Shown here: one piece after another, positions 59,901-64,000 of the stretch
How the letters are laid out: every line of letters begins with the position of its first letter
How positions within the stretch are numbered: position 1 is the first letter of the stretch
NCBI GenBank assembly: GCA_023678885.1
Contig: CM042958.1
Span: 11,464,852 to 11,528,851 of the forward strand
Origin: Pogostemon cablin
Taxonomy: Eukaryota > Streptophyta > Magnoliopsida > Lamiales > Lamiaceae
Reading direction: 5' to 3'
Length of the DNA stretch: 64,000 nt
Program-made: the position numbers and the translations under genes
The notes under the pieces: model-generated
The model's input: the letters and a program-made list of their open reading frames with translations, nothing else
Database searches by the model: none
Told to the model about the DNA's origin: nothing

Positions 59901-60838
59901 ATCCAACAATTTTCTTCCAACAGTTGTCAATTGAGAGGGTTTTAGGGTATCCCGGTTCGCCGTGAAACCGGTCAGTTGATTATCAAATTGAAATTTTCGT
60001 TTGGGCCCTTTTGCTTTTCAAGAAATTGCAAATTAGTTACTGCAGGCTTTCTCATGTCCATTTATTTAGAAAAAGTTCGTTTGAGGCCTTTTTAAATGCA
60101 GTTGGGTTAGTTGGTTATAAATACAATTGGGCCTAAAAGCCCATTTTGAAGAATTGGCGCGTAGTTATTTACTGAAACGATTAACGACTCTTCGATTTCG
60201 AATTTATTTTAAGTAGTACGACGTTTCAAGTGAAAAAACTGGAGTATCTGCAGATTTCATAACAGGTTGTTCTCTCTCTCTCTCTCAGGTTGTGCAGATT
60301 CCATAACAGGTTATTCTCTCTCTCTCTCTCTCACACACACACATACTCTGTTGATGTTTCTTACCATGTCTGAATTCGAACATCGAAAAAAAAATGTGTT
60401 TCTTACTGATGGTTTGGAAATAATTATTCTTTTCTTGCATTTTCATGGCCTGGAAAATGCCTTCCTTTTTTCTTTTTCTTTTTTTTTAATAATAAATTAA
60501 AGTTTTATTTTCCCTTGGATTGTTTGCGGCTGCCCATCAAGTTAATTATGAAAAGTATTGAAAATTCATGCATGTTTTTTTGTTTCTTGCATGTGTTTTT
60601 TATGCACTTGAAAATTCATGGCTTGTTCAGTGTATCTATGTCAAATCAAGTTAAGATATAATTTACAGACTTGGAAAAAATGATATCTCAAAGAAAGAAA
60701 AGAATCTGATTTTCAAGAAGACAACCTAAATAAGAAGAAAAAAAATTCCGATTATGATCAAAATTAATAAATGTCTTCTCAACTAGGAAATCATTTGTAT
60801 CTCCTTAATTTATATTTCAGGAATGAACAAAACCTAAA
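59901..60838. promoter_or_regulatory. Shared upstream region of LAS1 and GEX1
   Basis: About 940 bp between the two start codons, transcribed outward on both sides. It contains a tandem duplication of an ACAGATT(T/C)CATAACAGGTT unit with (CT)n runs at about 60250-60345, followed by (CA)n, close to where the GEX1 leader should be. No TATA box is clear. No coding content. Confidence 0.45.
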
Positions 60839-63023
60839 ATGGATCTCTTCTCTTACAATCATCATCTGGTGGTGCTGTTTCTTGTTTTCATATTGCTTTC
60901 ACAAACTTCCTCATCATGGGGCTGGTTATTTTCATCGAACACGGAGACAGCGCATTCAAACAAGAAGCTCTCGGGAGACGAGACAGCGTACAGAACCGCG
61001 GTCTCAGAGTTCTCAATGGAAGCCCTCAATTATAGGAAGGGTATCCAATTGATAGAGAATGCCAAGAGTAAAATGAGTGCTCCAAATTCATGTTGGCAAA
61101 ATGCATACCAAAATGTGTTTGAGGGCTGTGCAAAGACCCTAGCTGACGAAGAACTTCGGTCCAGATTGGCGTGGCATCTCAGCGACTGCTTTCAGAGGCA
61201 CACTGGTCGACAACCTTTCCCTCATTGCGACCCCAAGTCTGGTATAAGCAAGTGTCTGAAGATACTCGATGGAGACGCTCACAAAGTTTTTCTTGAGTAT
61301 TTTCTTGAGACGAACTCCATCTGTCACCAGCTGCAGTGAGCACAATGATCCTTCACTTTCAAGTCCATTTTGATTATTTTATGTCTGGTTTTTGTGATCT
61401 GAAGTATGAAATGATTTCAGGACAGATGCTTTTAAGCATCAAACAGAGAGATTGGTGAATGAATTGAAGAGTTCTGCAGAATATGCAGAAGAAAAACTGG
61501 GAAAGATCGAAGAACATGGGGAGGTGTTGTTGCAGAACTCGGAACGAGTTCATGAGTCGTTGGCTTTGATAGATGTTCGAACTCAACGAGTTGCTGAAAC
61601 ATCAAGAGCAGTGGAGGAGCGAGTTGACTCGGTGTTGAAACATTCTGAAGTAGTGTATGAGCAATCTAAGGGAATAGCAGCTTCTCAAGTAGAGTTAAGT
61701 GAAGGCCAAGCTATAATGAAGGAGAATTTGGCACAAGGAATAACATTACTTGAGAAGTCATATGATAATTTGGGTGCAGAAATTATTAATCTGAGAAATG
61801 AAGCATCTGAAATTGAGAAAGAGATTGGGAAAGTTGGGGATGCAATGTTTTCAAAGATGAATCTTCTGCAAAATAAAGCAGATGATATCGGGATTATTAC
61901 AGGGACGTCGCTGGATAAACAAAAGCTGCTTCTAGACGGGCAGTCCGAAGCTATCCAGGGCGTTCGTTTTCTCACAAAGTTTCAGTCCCAGGCTCTTGAA
62001 GAGAGCAGGTTCCCCCCCTTTTTTTTAAATAAAATTTCATGAAACTTGATGAATCCAGCCTCAATATGCATGTTATTTTACAGGTCAACTTTGCAGAAAT
62101 TGGTTGAATTTGGGCATAAACAGCAGGAGGAACTACTCAAAAAGCAAAAACAACTACATCAGTCTCATGATAATCTAGTGGAGAATTCGAACCTGATATT
62201 AGCAGCTCAGGTTAGTGATTTCTTCGATTTTGGAGTAAATTGTATGCCTTGATGTAAGCTGGTAAGGATTGTTTTGTTGCAGGAAGCATTTGAATCAAAA
62301 CAAGCCACCATGTTTGTTGCCATAGACAAGCTGTTCGCCTTGCATAGTGCTATGTTTTTCGAATCACGAGTCATCATAGCTTTCTTCATATACTCAATAG
62401 CAATCTTCATTATCTACATGTTGACAAGTATCAAGCACGCGTACAATGTGAGACACAGGTTGTATTTAGGTAAGGACTATATCTTACAGCCACAACATAT
62501 CGGTGCCTTAAAATCACTTAGGTTTAAGAATGTCATCTGTACAGGTCTCTGTGTGACGTTCTTCATCGAAATAATCATACTTTGGTCTATAACAATGGAT
62601 GCTGAAAAGCAAGGAAGGATACTACATACAGTTAGGCTGATCTCCGTGTTTCTAGCATCCATTCAATATCTATATGCCATTTTTACCTACAGGTGAGAGT
62701 TTAAAACTCCACTTTTCTTATATATCACACACATCAAATTGGCTAACGATGAATGTTTATGCAGAGATTATGAGATGCTGAACCATAGCATGCTACTGAT
62801 TCTGATGGAGAAAGTTAACAGCATACAAAATAACAAAAAGTTATCATCATGGGATATGGACAGTGATAGTGAGGTAAATTGGTTGTCACTGGTTGATACG
62901 GAGTTACCGGAAGATGTGAACTTGCTAGAAGATCCTGACTATTCACTCCCTGAGGAAGTAGCGGAGAACTCAATAGTTACTAGTTCGAGTGCCAAGAGAT
63001 ATAACCTCCGTAGGCGGGGTTGA
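60839..63023 (+). CDS. GEX1: GAMETE EXPRESSED 1 (nuclear membrane fusion protein)
   Basis: Five exons: 60839-61335, 61421-62008, 62084-62210, 62283-62692 and 62765-63023, giving 626 residues. A signal peptide (LVVLFLVFILLSQ, residues 11-23) is followed by a Cys-containing ectodomain (SCWQNAYQNVFEGCAKTL, LSDCFQRHTG, PFPHCDPKSG). A long helical region with coiled-coil character (about 170-410) comes next. Three C-terminal membrane segments follow (VIIAFFIYSIAIFIIYMLTS, CTGLCVTFFIEIIILWSI, LISVFLASIQYLYAIFTY), and the tail is acidic and ends YNLRRRG. This is the GEX1/KAR5/Brambleberry family, needed for nuclear envelope fusion in gametophytes and early embryos. The frame is undamaged, and length and architecture match the plant family. 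Confidence 0.92.
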
Positions 63024-63335
63024 TGTTTTGGTCTTCTCAGTTTTTCTACCCTTATAATGAATGAGACAGGAATATGTATTTCTACTTTCTAGGCACAAGA
63101 TATATATGTAAAATGTGGGAAAAGCACAATTTAACAGGTACCTTTATAGTGAATTTGAAGACTCCATCGCACACGTGTCAGCAGCAGCATCATTTCACCA
63201 CCATCTTCTATGATAAAACACATGGAATAGGTGTTGAGCATCTAATCTAGCAGGAGGGGGGAGGGGGGTTTCCACAAATACAGTGCCCAAAATCTTGATC
63301 TTTTGATTCCATATGCATCTCATAGTGTTTGTTCA
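63024..63335. other. Convergent gap between GEX1 and the PPR remnant
   Basis: Probably the GEX1 3' UTR. No other feature. Confidence 0.4.
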
Positions 63336-64000
63336 TCACCAAAAGTCATTGCAAGAGCATTTTCCCTTTTCAAAATGGTGGAACCTATTTGTCTCTTAAG
63401 ACAATCTTTCTCTCACTCACGTTGGATGCACGCTTCATCCAAGTATGGCAATCTGCACAAACACGAAGGTTTTTTGTAATTCAGATAGGCAACCCAGAGC
63501 TTGAATGGATCAGTGCAAATACCGTGGCTAGCCGTTCACTGTGACCACACACCCACTCTACCTTCATTTCCTCATCAATATCATGAAGAACAACTCCTGT
63601 ATCAGGTCTATATCCGTCTTTCTCCATTTCTTTCATCAGTTCATTCCATGTTCTTCTACACTCATCTGAATGAAGCTATTGATTTTGCCTTTAATCTGTA
63701 CCCAACTGCAACCAGCTTCTTTTTTTATTCCTCTTTTCTCCATAAGTTCTCTCACCAATTCAACTTTTTCCCACATCCCTGCATTTGCACAAATATTCGA
63801 CGGCATCACATAATTTCCAGGATTTGTAGGTTCAATATCGAATAACAGTTTGGCAATGACTTCTGCAAGAGACACATAACCATGTGACCTGCAAATTAAG
63901 CAAAGATCCCCAAATGCTCCCACTCGGCTTCATAGGCATTTTCTTCACCACTTTCAATTCCTCTTTAATCCTCCCAGCTCTACCTAACATATCCACTAAA
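63336..64000 (-). pseudogene. PPR-DYW protein, decayed C-terminal part (window edge)
   Basis: Reading from 64000 leftward, the first frame gives LVDMLGRAGRIKEELKVVKK and SGSIWGSLL. A one-base shift follows, then CRSHGYVSLAEVIAKLLF, EPTNPGNYV and KKEAGCSWVQIKGKINSF: the E and E+ motifs. A second shift leads to WNELMKEMEKDGYRPD, VVLHDIDEEMK and CGHSERLATVFALIHSSSG. A TGA then stands where Arg is expected, followed by ITKNLRVCADCHTWMK: the DYW deaminase with HxE and CxxCH zinc ligands. A third shift precedes the last block FHHFEKGKCSCNDFW, stop 63336-63338. With three frameshifts and one nonsense it is a pseudogene, at least in this part. DYW proteins edit C to U in organelle RNA. Confidence 0.85.

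Noticed and set aside
1..64000. CRISPR arrays, bacterial operons, rRNA genes or organelle DNA
   Set aside because: No spaced palindromic repeats, Shine-Dalgarno-led gene runs, rRNA or organelle genes are visible; all genes have spliceosomal introns or are plant nuclear families.

Overview
The window is nuclear DNA from a flowering plant. Genes have GT-AG introns of 100 to 1,000 bp, intergenic DNA is very AT-rich and full of small non-autonomous transposons, and every recognisable protein is a plant family (BZR1-type beta-amylase, RopGEF, GEX1, PPR-DYW, MIR168). It is a eudicot by protein resemblance; an asterid is possible, but the sequence does not settle the order.

Layout. 1-9.7 kb is gene-poor and holds three paralogues of a small secreted eight-cysteine protein. 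One is intact (2924-3295) and two are broken by short retroelement insertions. Around them lie a hAT MITE, a Stowaway MITE, a decayed RNase H fragment and duplicated non-coding DNA. 11-29 kb is the first gene island: a RING-H2 ubiquitin ligase (+), a BZR1-domain beta-amylase of the BAM7/BAM8 type (+), an RRM-AlkB protein of the ALKBH8 type (-) and a plastid-type DUF1350 alpha/beta hydrolase (+). 29-34 kb has a large hAT element, a dead trihelix (GT-2) fragment and a RopGEF gene (-). 34-56 kb is a gene desert of MITEs and repeats. Its one clear gene is a MIR168 hairpin on the minus strand at about 45.3-45.4 kb, with a TATA box and G-box upstream; a doubtful short coding remnant lies at 42.4-42.9 kb. 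56-64 kb is the second gene island: LAS1 (-) and GEX1 (+) in divergent orientation about 0.94 kb apart, then a decayed PPR-DYW gene (-) running off the right edge.

The genes do not form one pathway. MIR168 (post-transcriptional control of AGO1), LAS1 (ITS2 processing) and ALKBH8 (tRNA wobble uridine modification) are RNA-related, but I see no reason to call them a functional cluster. Exon structures were built by hand from splice consensus, open frame and family conservation. In each main gene the exon lengths sum to a multiple of three. I saw no clearly new multi-gene system. The best leads are the secreted cysteine-rich family and its insertions, a Glu-to-Gln change at the catalytic-base position of the beta-amylase, a GC-AG intron in the ALKBH8-type gene, and the promoter of MIR168.
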